Assembly (NCBI GenBank): GCA_002282445.1 | Contig: NCJK01000001.1 | Span: 434,001 to 498,000, forward strand | Direction: 5' to 3' | DNA length: 64,000 nucleotides | From: Burkholderiales bacterium 39-55-53 | Lineage (GTDB): Bacteria > Pseudomonadota > Gammaproteobacteria > Burkholderiales > Burkholderiaceae_C | In this document: positions 7,095 to 17,444 of the stretch, piece after piece | How the letters are laid out: each line of letters begins with the position of its first letter | Position numbering within the stretch: the stretch's first letter is position 1 | Made by a program: the position numbers and the translations under genes | The notes under the pieces: generated by a model | What the model was told of the DNA's origin: nothing | Databases searched by the model: none | What the model saw: the letters and a program-made list of their open reading frames with translations, nothing else

Positions 7095-9035
7095 GTGCAC
7101 CCTGCTACCCAACCCCCACGCGCCATCCGCGAACTCCCAGATGAACTGATCAGCCAAATCGCCGCTGGCGAGGTGGTCGAACGCCCGGCCTCTGTCGTGC
7201 GCGAACTGGTAGACAACGCGCTCGACGCGGGAGCTACACAAATCACCCTGCGATTGCTCGCCGGTGGTGTGCGCCTCATCAGCGTGGAAGACAACGGTGT
7301 GGGGATTCCCGCCAACGAGCTACCCGTGGCCTTGAAGCGCCACGCCACCAGCAAGATCACCAACTTGAATGAGTTGGAATCCGTGGGCACGATGGGATTC
7401 AGGGGCGAGGCATTGGCTGCCATTCAATCGGTGTCCGAACTTTCAGTGTTGTCACGCACTGCTGCGCAAGACAGCGCCATGCTGCTCGATGGACGCAGCG
7501 GCGAGTTGCAACCCGCCGCCCGCGCTCAAGGCACAACCGTGGAAGTGAAAGAACTGTTTTACAGCACACCTGCACGCCGCAAATTTTTAAAGACAGACAA
7601 CACCGAGCTGTCTCACTGCGTAGAGGCCGTGCGCCGCCATGCCCTGACCCGACCCGAAGTGGGTTTTGCCATTTGGCACGAAGGCAAGTTGGTTGAGCAA
7701 TGGCGCGCACAAACCATCGACACTGCATCAGGTGAAGACCTGAACACACAATACCAAGCCGCGCTAGACCGCCGCTTGGCCGATGTGTTGGGTGACGACT
7801 TTTTACAAAACTCAGTCGCCGTGCATTACCAATCGGATAACGTGACCGTGGTGGGACGTGCTGGAATTCCAGACGCGGCCCGCTCACGCGCCGACCACCA
7901 GTTTGCCTATGTGAATGGCCGCTATGTTCGCGACAAAGTCATCACCCATGCCGCACGCAGTGCTTATGAGGATGTGCTGCACGGCCACCGCCAGCCTATT
8001 TATGCGTTGTATGTGGAGATTGATCCCACGCGCGTGGACGTCAACGTGCACCCCACCAAGATTGAAGTGCGATTCCGCGATGGCCGCGAGGTGCACCAAG
8101 CCGTGCGCCACGCGGTAGAAAATGCTTTGGCTGTGCCACGCGCCAACATGCTCATGGCCAATGCACTGCAAAACCATGAATTGCCGATGGCAGGCACTTT
8201 TGGCTCCGGTGGCAGTGTCAGCGGCACATCTGCTTTGGGTGCAGCCACATCACCCACTTGGCCCAACGCCAATTGGCAGCAAGCGCCCATGCCCTTGGCT
8301 GGCACACGCGTGGCGGATGTGAGTGCGCTGTGGCAATCCACATCACGCACGGCTCTACCGGCTGAAGAACAAGGTGCACAAAGCTTCGCGCCCAGCGCTT
8401 TCAGCGCGGCCAACACACCTGCACCATCGCTACAAGATGCAGCCCCCGAAACTTGGCCTTTGGGAAAAGCCATTGCGCAGCTGCATGGTGTGTACATCTT
8501 GGCTGAGAACACGCAAGGTTTGGTGTTGGTCGATATGCACGCGGCGCACGAGCGCATCGTGTACGAACAACTCAAAACCCAAATTGACGCACAGCGCATC
8601 AGCAGCCAACCGCTGTTGATTCCCGCCACCTTCCCTGCCACCGCACAAGAAGTGGCCACGGCTGAGGCCTGTGCTGAGGCGTTGCAAGAACTTGGTTTAG
8701 AAATCTCCAGCCTGTCGAGCAAAACCTTGGCTGTGCGCGCCGTGCCCAGTACCTTGGCGCAAGGCGATGCTGTGGCGCTGGCACGCAGTGTGTTGGCCGA
8801 GTTAAGCCAACACGATGCGAGCACCGTGGTGCAACGCGCACGCAACGAATTGTTGGCCACCATGGCCTGCCACGGTGCAGTGCGCGCCAACCGCAAACTC
8901 ACCCTTGACGAGATGAACGGATTGCTGCGTCAGATGGAAGTGACCGAGCGCTCTGATCAATGCAACCACGGCCGCCCTACGTGGCGACAGCTCTCTATGC
9001 GTGAACTCGACGCGCTGTTTTTGCGCGGTCGTTGA
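7095..9035 (+). CDS. mutL: DNA mismatch repair protein MutL
   Basis: MutL links MutS mismatch recognition to strand incision. The 646-residue protein has the GHKL ATPase motifs in order: VVRELVDNALDAG, DNGVGI, HATSKI and GFRGEAL. A low-complexity linker (about residues 355-450) is followed by the C-terminal dimerisation domain. That domain contains DMHAAHERIVYE, which fits the DQHA(X)2E(X)4E endonuclease motif with Met for Gln, so this MutL probably nicks DNA itself, as in organisms without MutH. The start is a GTG at 7095; an ATG at 7087 is out of frame. The TGA overlaps the next ATG. Its partner mutS is at 47059-49773. Confidence 0.96.
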   Translation: MHPATQPPRAIRELPDELISQIAAGEVVERPASVVRELVDNALDAGATQITLRLLAGGVRLISVEDNGVGIPANELPVALKRHATSKITNLNELESVGTMGFRGEALAAIQSVSELSVLSRTAAQDSAMLLDGRSGELQPAARAQGTTVEVKELFYSTPARRKFLKTDNTELSHCVEAVRRHALTRPEVGFAIWHEGKLVEQWRAQTIDTASGEDLNTQYQAALDRRLADVLGDDFLQNSVAVHYQSDNVTVVGRAGIPDAARSRADHQFAYVNGRYVRDKVITHAARSAYEDVLHGHRQPIYALYVEIDPTRVDVNVHPTKIEVRFRDGREVHQAVRHAVENALAVPRANMLMANALQNHELPMAGTFGSGGSVSGTSALGAATSPTWPNANWQQAPMPLAGTRVADVSALWQSTSRTALPAEEQGAQSFAPSAFSAANTPAPSLQDAAPETWPLGKAIAQLHGVYILAENTQGLVLVDMHAAHERIVYEQLKTQIDAQRISSQPLLIPATFPATAQEVATAEACAEALQELGLEISSLSSKTLAVRAVPSTLAQGDAVALARSVLAELSQHDASTVVQRARNELLATMACHGAVRANRKLTLDEMNGLLRQMEVTERSDQCNHGRPTWRQLSMRELDALFLRGR

Positions 9036-10222
9036 TGTCACCCACACTCATCATCGTCTTGCTGTCGATGCTGCTGGGCATTCAGCCAGTGGCCACCGAT
9101 TTGTATTTGCCCGCTCTGCCCACCATCAAGGCTGAGTTTGGCGCAGAGTTGTCTCAGGTTCAACTCACCCTCAGCGCTTTGCTGTTGGCATTCGGCACAT
9201 CTCAGCTGGCGTGGGGGCCGCTGTCTGACCGCTTTGGTCGCCGCCCGATTTTGTTGTGCGGATTAGGCTTGTTCACACTCGCAGGCTTGGGCTGCGTGTT
9301 GGCCAGCAGCATGCAAGAGCTGATCGTGTGGCGCGCCTTGCAAGGTGCAGCCATGGGTGCAGTGGTGATGTGTGCCCGTGCCATCGTGCGTGACCTGTAC
9401 ACCCCAGAAACAGGCGCTGGCGTGATGTCGAAGGCGCTCTCAGGCTTGGGCCTCTTGGCTTGCGCCAGTGCACCCTTGGGTGGACTGTTGACGGACCTCT
9501 GGAGCTGGCATGCAGCGCTGGGTTTAGTGATGGGCTTTGGTGCAATCACACTGGCGTTGGTCGCATGGACTTTCAAAGAAACCGTGCACCGTAAAAATCC
9601 ACATACCTTGCAGTTTCAAGTCTTGGCAAAAACATGGTGGCACATCTTGCGTCACCCCACGTTCGTCGCGTTTATTAGCGTATCAATTGGCTCTTACGGC
9701 GGACTGTTTGCGTTCTTGGCATCCTCTTCATTTGTGTTCATCAATTTGCTTGGGTTAGCACGTTGGGAATATGGGCTGCTGCTGTTTTCCATGGCCTTCA
9801 CTTATTTGTTAGGCACCATGTTATGCCGTCGGTTGTTGGCACGTTGGGGTGTTACACATACGGTAGCAATTGGCGGTGGCTTCAGCCTGCTAGGCGGCTG
9901 CTGGATGATGCTCAACGCTTGGCTAGGTTGGCAAAGCGTGATAGGTTTGATGGGGCCGTTTTATTTGTTTGTGCTGGCACATGGCATTCATCAGCCTTGC
10001 GGTCAAAGCGGTGCTGTCGGCCCCTTCCCAAAGGCAGCAGGTGCAGCATCTGCACTGGGTGGTTTTTTGATGATGGCCGCAGCCTTTGCCACAGGCTTAT
10101 GGCTGGGCAGCGCCAAAGATGGCTCGGCCATGCCCATGGCGCAGAGCATTGCGTTTTGGTCGGTACTGACAGCCCTCTCCGCTTGGCTGCTAGTGCTGCG
10201 TCGTGGAGGCCCTCGTGTCTAA
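9035..10222 (+). CDS. Bcr/CflA family multidrug efflux MFS transporter
   Basis: This inner-membrane major-facilitator protein of about 395 residues has roughly 12 hydrophobic segments. Signatures include [11 protein letters not shown] near the N terminus (the drug:H+ antiporter 1 Bcr/CflA signature), motif A as [14 protein letters not shown], and [11 protein letters not shown]. Family members export bicyclomycin, chloramphenicol or other small molecules by proton antiport; the substrate here is unknown. The ATG at 9035 overlaps the mutL stop and the 3' end overlaps miaA, so mutL, this gene and miaA probably form one operon. The N terminus starts almost directly with the first membrane segment. 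Confidence 0.88.
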   Translation: MSPTLIIVLLSMLLGIQPVATDLYLPALPTIKAEFGAELSQVQLTLSALLLAFGTSQLAWGPLSDRFGRRPILLCGLGLFTLAGLGCVLASSMQELIVWRALQGAAMGAVVMCARAIVRDLYTPETGAGVMSKALSGLGLLACASAPLGGLLTDLWSWHAALGLVMGFGAITLALVAWTFKETVHRKNPHTLQFQVLAKTWWHILRHPTFVAFISVSIGSYGGLFAFLASSSFVFINLLGLARWEYGLLLFSMAFTYLLGTMLCRRLLARWGVTHTVAIGGGFSLLGGCWMMLNAWLGWQSVIGLMGPFYLFVLAHGIHQPCGQSGAVGPFPKAAGAASALGGFLMMAAAFATGLWLGSAKDGSAMPMAQSIAFWSVLTALSAWLLVLRRGGPRV

Positions 10223-11216
10223 AGCAACGTCTACAGCCACCGGTTGGACAGTAGGCGCCATCGCCTTGGTTGGTCCTACCGCTAGCGGCAAAACGGCAGC
10301 AGCTTTGGCCATTGCACAAGCATGGCCCGTTGAGATCATCAGCATCGACTCCGCCTTGGTGTACCGCGGCATGGACATTGGCACAGCCAAACCCAACGCT
10401 GACGAACTGGGCCAAGTGCCCCATCACTTGATTGACATTCGTGACCCGCTGCACGCCTACAGCGCCGCTGAATTTGCGCGTGATGCCACTGTGCTGATGG
10501 CCGACATCCGCGCGCGTGGCAAGTTGCCATTGCTGGTGGGTGGCACCATGCTTTACCTCAAAGCTTTGCGTGATGGCATTGACGACTTGCCCACTGCACA
10601 GCCAGAACTGCGCGCTGAGATTGAGCAACAAGCCCTGGCCTTGGGCTGGCCCGCCATGCATGCCGAACTGGCCAAAGTCGACGCCATCACAGCGGCACGT
10701 TTGGCGCCCAACGATGCACAGCGCATCTCGCGTGCACTCGAAGTGTGGCGTGTGAGTGGCAAAGCTTTGTCGCAATGGTTTGCTGAAGGTGAAGCCACAC
10801 GAGCAGCGCAACCTGCGCTGAACATGCCACTTCTATCACTAGAGCCGGTTGACCGTGCTTGGCTACATGCGCGCATCGCGCAGCGTTTTGATTTGATGTT
10901 GGCGGGTGGTTTCTTAGAAGAGATGCATGCCCTACGTGCGCGTGGTGATCTGCACATGGATTTACCGAGCATCCGCTGTGTGGGCTATCGCCAAGCATGG
11001 GAGTTGCTCGACAGAGCCGAAGCTACGAACGCTCCAATTGAAAGCATCTTGCCGCCTCTACACGAACTCGGTGTGGCCGCCACGCGTCAGTTGGCCAAAC
11101 GTCAACTCACGTGGTTGCGCGGCATGGATGAGCGCATCGTCATTGCTTGTGATGCGCCCGATGCTTTGGCGCAGACACTGGCTGCAGTGCAGCGATTTAC
11201 TGCAACGGCTCTTTGA
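10215..11216 (+). CDS. miaA: tRNA dimethylallyltransferase MiaA
   Basis: MiaA prenylates A37 of tRNAs reading UNN codons, giving i6A, the precursor of ms2i6A. The 333-residue protein shows the P-loop [34 protein letters not shown] and [10 protein letters not shown], all in expected order, and [13 protein letters not shown] near the C terminus. The GTG at 10215 is chosen because GGAGG lies five bases upstream; a GTG at 10203 is also in frame. The 5' end overlaps the transporter gene. The last 20 bases overlap the convergent DUF1178 gene, so the two transcripts share antisense ends. Confidence 0.95.
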   Translation: MSKATSTATGWTVGAIALVGPTASGKTAAALAIAQAWPVEIISIDSALVYRGMDIGTAKPNADELGQVPHHLIDIRDPLHAYSAAEFARDATVLMADIRARGKLPLLVGGTMLYLKALRDGIDDLPTAQPELRAEIEQQALALGWPAMHAELAKVDAITAARLAPNDAQRISRALEVWRVSGKALSQWFAEGEATRAAQPALNMPLLSLEPVDRAWLHARIAQRFDLMLAGGFLEEMHALRARGDLHMDLPSIRCVGYRQAWELLDRAEATNAPIESILPPLHELGVAATRQLAKRQLTWLRGMDERIVIACDAPDALAQTLAAVQRFTATAL

Positions 11217-11754
11217 GAGCGTCGGGCAGTGGCAAAGGCATAACAGCAATGCCTTCGTCGATCAACTCTTCGGTTTCTTCAGGTGTGGCGTGGCCACGAA
11301 TGTTTCGCGCCTCAGTTTCGCCGTAGTGCATCTTGCGTGCTTCTTCAGGGAAGCTGCTGCCCACGTCTTCTGTATTTGCCACAACATGTCGCACCATCTT
11401 GAGCAGCGCTGCTTGCAGTTGTGCGGGTTCTAAGTTGGCTACATCTTGCAAACTGGGCAATGTGGGAGCGACGTTAGCAGATGCGTCAGTTGAGACTGGT
11501 TCAGGCAATGCTGCCTCTGCACCATGGCTGATATGTGCAGAGGACGCTTTCGAAGCAGCACTTGTTGCTTCACGATCACCACGCGCAGTATTCAAATTCA
11601 AACGAGGCGCGCTGAGCTTTTTGCTCACACTGGCATCGCCGCACATGGGGCAAGTCAGCAAACCACGTGTGAGCTGGCTTTGGTAATCGTCTTCGGAACC
11701 AAACCAGCCTTCAAACACATGGTGTTGGGCGCATTGAAGGTCTAGAACTTTCAT
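11197..11754 (-). CDS. DUF1178 family protein
   Basis: This 185-residue protein has the DUF1178 pattern: [20 protein letters not shown] at the start, then a putative metal-binding [21 protein letters not shown] variable Ala/Ser/Thr-rich middle (about residues 60-105) leads to a conserved C terminus with [16 protein letters not shown] and IRGHATPEE. The Cys pair and His residues suggest a small zinc-binding protein, but no function is established for the family. The gene converges on and overlaps miaA by 20 bp. The NUDIX gene lies just upstream on the same strand (about 30 bp), so the two may be co-transcribed. Confidence 0.85.
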   Translation of the reverse strand: MKVLDLQCAQHHVFEGWFGSEDDYQSQLTRGLLTCPMCGDASVSKKLSAPRLNLNTARGDREATSAASKASSAHISHGAEAALPEPVSTDASANVAPTLPSLQDVANLEPAQLQAALLKMVRHVVANTEDVGSSFPEEARKMHYGETEARNIRGHATPEETEELIDEGIAVMPLPLPDALKEPLQ

Positions 11755-11784
11755 GGCTCAATTATCCCCGCAGCCGTGCACGCA

Positions 11785-12366
11785 TCACACGCGCTGCCAT
11801 TGCAGGGGCCAAGCGCCGCTGAGGTGGTTTTGCAGCCAGAGCAAGCCAGTGAGGGTTTTGGCATCGGTCAGCTGACCGTCACGGGCCCAAGCCAGCAGCT
11901 CGTCCATGCTGGCATCAAACACATCCAGAAATTCACCCTCATCCAGTTGGCGTTCGCCTTGCGTCAAACCACGTGCAAACCAAATGTCAATGAACTCGGT
12001 GGAATAGCTGATGACGGGATGCAACACGCCCGCATGCGCCCACTCGGTGGCTTGATAACCCGTTTCCTCTAGCAACTCGCGTTGGGCACACACCAACCGG
12101 TCTTCACCCGGATCGAGCTTACCCGCTGGAAACTCGATCATCACTTGTTGCACGGGGTAGCGGTATTGGCGCTCCATCACCAAGCGACCGTCGTCATGCA
12201 TGGCGATGATCATCACCGCGCCCGGATGAATCACAAACTCACGCGTGGCGGTGTCACCACTGGGCAAGCGAACGGTGTCGCGAAAGGCGTGCAAGAAGTG
12301 GCCTTTGAGCAGCTCCACGTGGTCTAACGTGTGCTCAACCAAATGTTCATCAGAGTTAGTTTTCAT
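11785..12366 (-). CDS. NUDIX hydrolase (ADP-ribose pyrophosphatase type)
   Basis: This roughly 193-residue enzyme carries the Nudix box GX5EX7REUXEEXGU as GKLDPGE then CAQRELLEETGY. It also has EFPAGKLDPGE and the downstream SYSTEFIDIWFA typical of ADP-ribose pyrophosphatases (NudF-like), which hydrolyse ADP-ribose to AMP and ribose 5-phosphate. The start at 12366 (MKTNSD) is chosen because upstream in-frame codons run through the complex I operon terminator hairpin at 12380-12403. Substrate assignment rests on overall resemblance and is moderate; other nucleoside-diphosphate sugars are possible. Confidence 0.85.
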   Translation of the reverse strand: MKTNSDEHLVEHTLDHVELLKGHFLHAFRDTVRLPSGDTATREFVIHPGAVMIIAMHDDGRLVMERQYRYPVQQVMIEFPAGKLDPGEDRLVCAQRELLEETGYQATEWAHAGVLHPVISYSTEFIDIWFARGLTQGERQLDEGEFLDVFDASMDELLAWARDGQLTDAKTLTGLLWLQNHLSGAWPLQWQRV

Positions 12367-12377
12367 AGGCATCATGA

Positions 12378-12405
12378 AAAAAGCCAGCTCGAAAGCTGGC
12401 TTTGA
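12378..12405 (-). terminator. rho-independent terminator of the nuo operon
   Basis: A perfect 10-bp stem (12380-12389 with 12394-12403) encloses a four-base loop. On the minus strand it is followed by a run of T. It lies just after the nuoN stop, so it should end the complex I transcript and separate it from the NUDIX gene. Confidence 0.85.
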
Positions 12406-12420
12406 AAAAGTCATTGAAGC

Positions 12421-13911
12421 TTAGCTGCCCAAGGTTGAAATGACGGCGTTGGCACACAAAGTCATCAAGCCACCAGGCAACAAACCCAGCACCAACAACA
12501 AGCCACTGTTGATCAACAACACCACGCGCACATCAGCTGCTGCCGAAGCAGTAGTAGCAGTCAGTGGTGCATCAAAGTACATCACTTTAACCACGCGCAA
12601 GTAGTAGAAGGCTGCCAGCAATGACATCAGCACGGCATAAGTGGCCAAGCCAATTGCACCGGGTTGCCCCGACGCGATCAAAGCTTGCAACACTGACAAC
12701 TTGCCTGCAAAGCCCACCATCGGTGGAATACCAGCCAAGGAGAACATGCACAACGCCATCACACCGGCATAGAAGGGACTGCGTTGGTTCAAGCCAGAGA
12801 AATCTGCAATCTCTTCGCTCTCAAAACCTTCACGAGTCAACAACATCATCACGCCGAACACGGCCAATGTGGTGAGCACATAAGTCACCACATAGAACAT
12901 GGCTGAGCTATAGGCATTGGCTGCTGCCGCAGTGTTGCCATTGACCACGCCTGAGAACAAACCAATCAAGACAAAACCCATTTGTGAAATGGTCGAGAAG
13001 GCAATCATGCGCTTCATGTTGGTTTGCGCAATACCTGCCAAGTTACCAATCAACAGCGACGCCACGGACATGACCATGAGCATCTGCTGCCAATCAATGG
13101 CCAAAGGCATCAAGCCTTCGACGAGCAAACGCACCGTCATGGCAAAGCCAGCCAGCTTGTGTGCGCCACCAATCATCAAGGTGATGACGGTCGGAGCACC
13201 GTGGTAAACGTCAGGGACCCACATGTGGAATGGCACCACACCAAATTTAAAGCCCAAGCCACAGACCAAGAAGACCAGACCCAAAATCAACACTTTGTGA
13301 TTGATTTGTCCAGCAGACACCGCCTTGAAAACGGTGGTGATATCCAAAGAGCCTGTTGCGCCGTACAACATGGACATGCCGTACAACAAGAAGCCACTAC
13401 CCAAAGCACCCAGGATGAAGTATTTCATCGCAGCTTCAGCAGCTTTGGGGTCATCGCGGTGCAAGGCCACCAAGGCATAACTGGACAGCGCCAAGAGCTC
13501 AACACCCAAGTAAAGCACCACAAAGTTGTTGCCCGAGATCATGACGTACATGCCCAGTGATGCAAACAAGCCCAGCGTGAACAACTCACCACCGCTGTTG
13601 AGCATGTTGCGGTCTGCAGCGTAGGGACGGCCGTAGATCAAGGTGACGAGTACCGCCACTGTCGAGAAGCACTTGAGCCAGTTACCCATGGGGTCTGAGA
13701 CCACCATGTTGTTGAAGCTGTAAACCGTCAGGCCTTCCAAGGCGTCATGCGCTTGCATCGCAGCCACAACGGTCAAGGTCAACACTGTCAACACATAGGT
13801 CGTCGTGCGGCGTGGTGACTTGACATACAAGTCGACCATGGCAATCAAGATCGCCATGCACACCAACACCATCTCTGGCAGCAGCGCTAAAAGGTTGAGT
13901 TTTTCGATCAT
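12421..13911 (-). CDS. nuoN: NADH-quinone oxidoreductase subunit N
   Basis: NuoN is one of the three antiporter-like proton-pumping subunits of complex I, in the distal membrane arm. The 496-residue protein has about 14 hydrophobic segments and the proton-translocation/antiporter core with GVELLALSSYALVAL, HMWVPDVYHGAPT and the broken-helix region typical of the family. Length is normal. It is the last gene of the operon, 14 bp after nuoM, and is followed by a strong terminator. Confidence 0.95.
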   Translation of the reverse strand: MIEKLNLLALLPEMVLVCMAILIAMVDLYVKSPRRTTTYVLTVLTLTVVAAMQAHDALEGLTVYSFNNMVVSDPMGNWLKCFSTVAVLVTLIYGRPYAADRNMLNSGGELFTLGLFASLGMYVMISGNNFVVLYLGVELLALSSYALVALHRDDPKAAEAAMKYFILGALGSGFLLYGMSMLYGATGSLDITTVFKAVSAGQINHKVLILGLVFLVCGLGFKFGVVPFHMWVPDVYHGAPTVITLMIGGAHKLAGFAMTVRLLVEGLMPLAIDWQQMLMVMSVASLLIGNLAGIAQTNMKRMIAFSTISQMGFVLIGLFSGVVNGNTAAAANAYSSAMFYVVTYVLTTLAVFGVMMLLTREGFESEEIADFSGLNQRSPFYAGVMALCMFSLAGIPPMVGFAGKLSVLQALIASGQPGAIGLATYAVLMSLLAAFYYLRVVKVMYFDAPLTATTASAAADVRVVLLINSGLLLVLGLLPGGLMTLCANAVISTLGS

Positions 13912-13925
13912 GTTTTCAATCTCTT

Positions 13926-15404
13926 TTATTGTGGCAACTTAGACATTGCAACGTGTTTGAGCAACTCAGCCACGGACACGTCCATCACATCGGTGAATGG
14001 CTTGGGGAAGATACCCATGGCCAACACAGCGATTGCCAACAGGGCCAACATCAAGAACTCGCGGCTGTTGATGTCGGTCAATTCTTTGACGTGGTCATTG
14101 GTCACAGGACCCAAATACACACGCTTGATCATCCACAAGGTGTAAGCCGCACCGAAGATCAAGGCAGAAGCCGCTGCAAAGCCAACCCAGAAGTTGTATT
14201 TGATGGCACCCAAGATGACCATCCACTCGCCCACAAAACCGGCTGTACCTGGCAGACCGCAATTGGCCATACCGAACAACAATGCAAAAGCAGCGAACTT
14301 AGGCATGGTGTTGACTACACCACCGTAAGCAGCGATTTCACGAGAGTGCACGCGGTCGTACAACACACCAATCGACAAGAACATGGCAGCTGACACAAAG
14401 CCGTGGGCAATCATTTGCACCAAAGCGCCGGACACACCGATGTCATTGAAGATGAAGAAACCCAAGCTCACAAAGCCCATGTGTGCAACCGATGAGTAAG
14501 CCACCAGCTTTTTCATGTCTTCTTGCACCATGGCCACCAAGCCCACGTAGACCACCGCCACAAGTGACAAAGCAATCATGAGCCATGCATATTCGTGTGC
14601 AGCATCAGGCGCGATGGGCATAGAGAAGCGCAAGAAACCATAAGCACCCAGCTTCAACATGATCGCAGCCAACACAGCAGAACCACCCGTAGGCGCTTCC
14701 ACGTGAACGTCTGGCAACCAAGTGTGCACGGGCCACATGGGCACCTTCACGGCGAATGCGGCAAAGAATGCAAAGAACAACAAGGTTTGCGCAGACATTG
14801 GCAATGGCATCTTGTGCCAAGCAGCCAAATCAAAGCTACCACCCGATTGGGTGTACAGATAAATCAAGGCAACCAACATCAACAAGGAACCCAACAACGT
14901 GTACAAGAAGAACTTGAACGCTGCGTAGATCTTGTTGGGGCCACCCCAAATACCAATGATCAAGTACATCGGAATCAGTGTGGCTTCAAAGAACACATAG
15001 AACAGCATGCCGTCAGCAGCAGCAAACACGCCGACCATCAAGCCGCTCAAGATCAAGAACGCGCCCATGTATTGATTCACGCGCTCGGTGATCACTTCCC
15101 AACCAGCGATCACGACGATCACGGTGATGAAAGCAGTCAGCAGCACGAACCACAAAGACAAACCATCTAAACCGAGGTGGTAGAACACATTGAAGCGGTC
15201 AATCCACATCGCCTTTTCAACAAACTGCAACGCAGCGGTACTGTTGTCAAAGCCACTGTACAAAGGCAATGTGACAGCCAAGCTGACCACTGAACCAATC
15301 AAAGCAAACCAACGCACTGCCCTTGCGTGTTCGTCACGCCCGAAGGCGAGCAAGATGACACCGAACAGAATTGGCGTCCAAATGGCAAGGCTCAATAAAC
15401 CCAT
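13926..15404 (-). CDS. nuoM: NADH-quinone oxidoreductase subunit M
   Basis: NuoM is the second antiporter-like proton channel of the complex I membrane arm. The 492-residue protein contains LGLDGLSLWFVLLT, YVFFEATLIPMYLIIGIWGG (with the conserved Glu), HTWLPDVHVEAPTGGSA and SVAHMGF, with about 14 membrane segments and the usual length. It begins 12 bp downstream of nuoL. The start ATG at 15404 is preceded by AAGGAGAAT, a good ribosome-binding site. Confidence 0.96.
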   Translation of the reverse strand: MGLLSLAIWTPILFGVILLAFGRDEHARAVRWFALIGSVVSLAVTLPLYSGFDNSTAALQFVEKAMWIDRFNVFYHLGLDGLSLWFVLLTAFITVIVVIAGWEVITERVNQYMGAFLILSGLMVGVFAAADGMLFYVFFEATLIPMYLIIGIWGGPNKIYAAFKFFLYTLLGSLLMLVALIYLYTQSGGSFDLAAWHKMPLPMSAQTLLFFAFFAAFAVKVPMWPVHTWLPDVHVEAPTGGSAVLAAIMLKLGAYGFLRFSMPIAPDAAHEYAWLMIALSLVAVVYVGLVAMVQEDMKKLVAYSSVAHMGFVSLGFFIFNDIGVSGALVQMIAHGFVSAAMFLSIGVLYDRVHSREIAAYGGVVNTMPKFAAFALLFGMANCGLPGTAGFVGEWMVILGAIKYNFWVGFAAASALIFGAAYTLWMIKRVYLGPVTNDHVKELTDINSREFLMLALLAIAVLAMGIFPKPFTDVMDVSVAELLKHVAMSKLPQ

Positions 15405-15416
15405 TTCTTATTCTCC

Positions 15417-17438
15417 TTATTTGAGCCAGACGAACCACGTCATCAGCAAGAACACGCCAAGGATCATGACCAAGGCATAGTGGTAGAGGTAGCCGGTTTG
15501 CAACAAACGCGTCACGGCAGACACACGATCCACCAGTTTCCATGAGGCGTTCACCACACCACCTTCGATGATGGCTTGGTCGCCGCCCTTCCACAAACCA
15601 GTACCCAACGCACGTGCACCACGGGCCAAGACGTTTTCGTTGAACCAATCCATGTAGTACTTGTTTTCAAACAAAACATAGATGGGGTTGAACACACGTT
15701 TGATCGCCGCAGGCACAGCTGGGTTGATCATGTACATGTAGTAAGACGCTGCCACACCCGCCACAGCCAACCAGAAAGGTGCAGTGCTGAATGCATGCAA
15801 AGCCATCGCGACAGCACCGTGGTAGTGGTGTGCTAACTCGTGCATGGCAGGGTGCTTGTCTGCATTGATGAAGATGGCGTCACTGAAAAACTCACCAAAC
15901 AACATCGGGTCGATGGTGTAGAAGCCAATCAGCACAGATGGAATCGCGAGCAGGACCAAAGGCACAGTCACCACCCATGGGGACTCGTGTGGGCTGTGGT
16001 CATGGCCATGATCGTCGTGACCATGGTGATCGTCGTGGTGCGCGTCAGGGTTTTGGTCGTAACGCTCTTCACCGTGGAACACGAGGAAGTACATGCGGAA
16101 CGAATAGAACGCTGTCACGAAGACGCCGGCCAACACGGCAAAGTGGGCGAAGCCAGCAGCAGGCAAGGTGCTTTCAGCCACAGCTTCGATGATGCTGTCT
16201 TTTGAATAGAAGCCAGAGAAGAACGGTGTACCGATCAAAGCCAGAGAACCCAACAAGGAAGTGATCCAGGTGATGGGCATGTACTTGCGCACGCCGCCCA
16301 TCCAGCGGATGTCTTGGTTGTGGTGCATGCCCATGATGACGGAACCGGCACCAAGGAACAGCAGAGCTTTGAAGAATGCGTGGGTCATCAAGTGGAACAC
16401 GGCCACGGAGTAAGCCGATGCGCCCAATGCCACGGTCATGTAACCGAGTTGCGAGAGTGTGGAATAAGCCACCACGCGCTTGATGTCGTTTTGGATCAGG
16501 CCCAAGAAGCCCATGAACAAGGCTGTGATGGCGCCGATCACCAAGATGAAGTTCAACGCAGTGTCTGACAACTCAAAGAAAGGTGACATACGCGCCACCA
16601 TAAAGATGCCGGCCGTCACCATGGTCGCAGCGTGAATCAACGCAGAGATTGGTGTTGGGCCTTCCATGGAGTCAGGCAACCAAACGTGCAGTGGAAACTG
16701 AGCTGACTTACCCATCGCGCCGATGAATAAGCAGATACAGATCACAGTCACCAGCATCCAGTCGGTGCCAGGGAATGTGAGCGCGCCCAATTCACCAGCT
16801 TTGGCAAATGCTTCGGTGTAGTTCAAAGTACCGCCGTAGGCAGCGATCAAACCAATACCCAAGATGAAGCCAAAGTCACCCACGCGGTTGACCAAGAAGG
16901 CCTTCATGTTGGCGAAGATGGCCGTGGGTTTGTTGAACCAAAAACCAATCAACAGGTAAGACACCAAGCCCACTGCTTCCCAACCGAAGAACAGTTGGAG
17001 CATGTTGTTGCTCATGACGAGCATCAACATCGAAAAAGTGAACAAGGAGATGTAAGAGAAGAAGCGGTTGTAGCCCTCGTCCTCTTGCATGTAACCAATG
17101 GTGTAGAGGTGGACCATCAATGACACAAAGGTCACGACGCACATCATCATGGCAGTCAGGCCATCGACCATGAAGCCGATTTCCATTTTGAGATCGCCCA
17201 CCACCATCCATGTGTAGAGGGTTTCGTTGAAACGTGCGCCGTCCATAGCCACGCTTTGCAGCGTCATGGCAGACAACACGAAGGCAATGAACACACCCAA
17301 AATGGTGAATGAGTGAGTCAAGCCACGGCCAATTTTGTTACCGCCAAAGCGCGTACCAAAAATACCAGCCAAGGCTGAACCGACCAGCGGTGCCATGGGC
17401 ACTGCCAATAAAGTAGAAGCTTGCAGGGTTTGTGACAT
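15417..17438 (-). CDS. nuoL: NADH-quinone oxidoreductase subunit L
   Basis: NuoL is the distal antiporter-like subunit whose long lateral helix runs along the membrane arm. The 673-residue protein shows FFGWEAVGLVSYLLIGFW (with the conserved Glu), HVWLPDSMEGPTPISALIHA and STLSQLGYM. A striking His/Asp-rich loop lies at about residues 463-485, with HHDDHHGHDDHGHDHSPH, between membrane segments; such loops are seen in other betaproteobacterial NuoL proteins and might bind metal. Length is slightly above that of E. coli NuoL. It starts six bases after the nuoK stop. Confidence 0.96.
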   Translation of the reverse strand: MSQTLQASTLLAVPMAPLVGSALAGIFGTRFGGNKIGRGLTHSFTILGVFIAFVLSAMTLQSVAMDGARFNETLYTWMVVGDLKMEIGFMVDGLTAMMMCVVTFVSLMVHLYTIGYMQEDEGYNRFFSYISLFTFSMLMLVMSNNMLQLFFGWEAVGLVSYLLIGFWFNKPTAIFANMKAFLVNRVGDFGFILGIGLIAAYGGTLNYTEAFAKAGELGALTFPGTDWMLVTVICICLFIGAMGKSAQFPLHVWLPDSMEGPTPISALIHAATMVTAGIFMVARMSPFFELSDTALNFILVIGAITALFMGFLGLIQNDIKRVVAYSTLSQLGYMTVALGASAYSVAVFHLMTHAFFKALLFLGAGSVIMGMHHNQDIRWMGGVRKYMPITWITSLLGSLALIGTPFFSGFYSKDSIIEAVAESTLPAAGFAHFAVLAGVFVTAFYSFRMYFLVFHGEERYDQNPDAHHDDHHGHDDHGHDHSPHESPWVVTVPLVLLAIPSVLIGFYTIDPMLFGEFFSDAIFINADKHPAMHELAHHYHGAVAMALHAFSTAPFWLAVAGVAASYYMYMINPAVPAAIKRVFNPIYVLFENKYYMDWFNENVLARGARALGTGLWKGGDQAIIEGGVVNASWKLVDRVSAVTRLLQTGYLYHYALVMILGVFLLMTWFVWLK

Positions 17439-17444
17439 GTTGAA

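Noticed and set aside
8000-8902. 300-codon open frame antisense to mutL
   Set aside because: It is fully covered by mutL, has no family resemblance and is explained by codon bias on the other strand.
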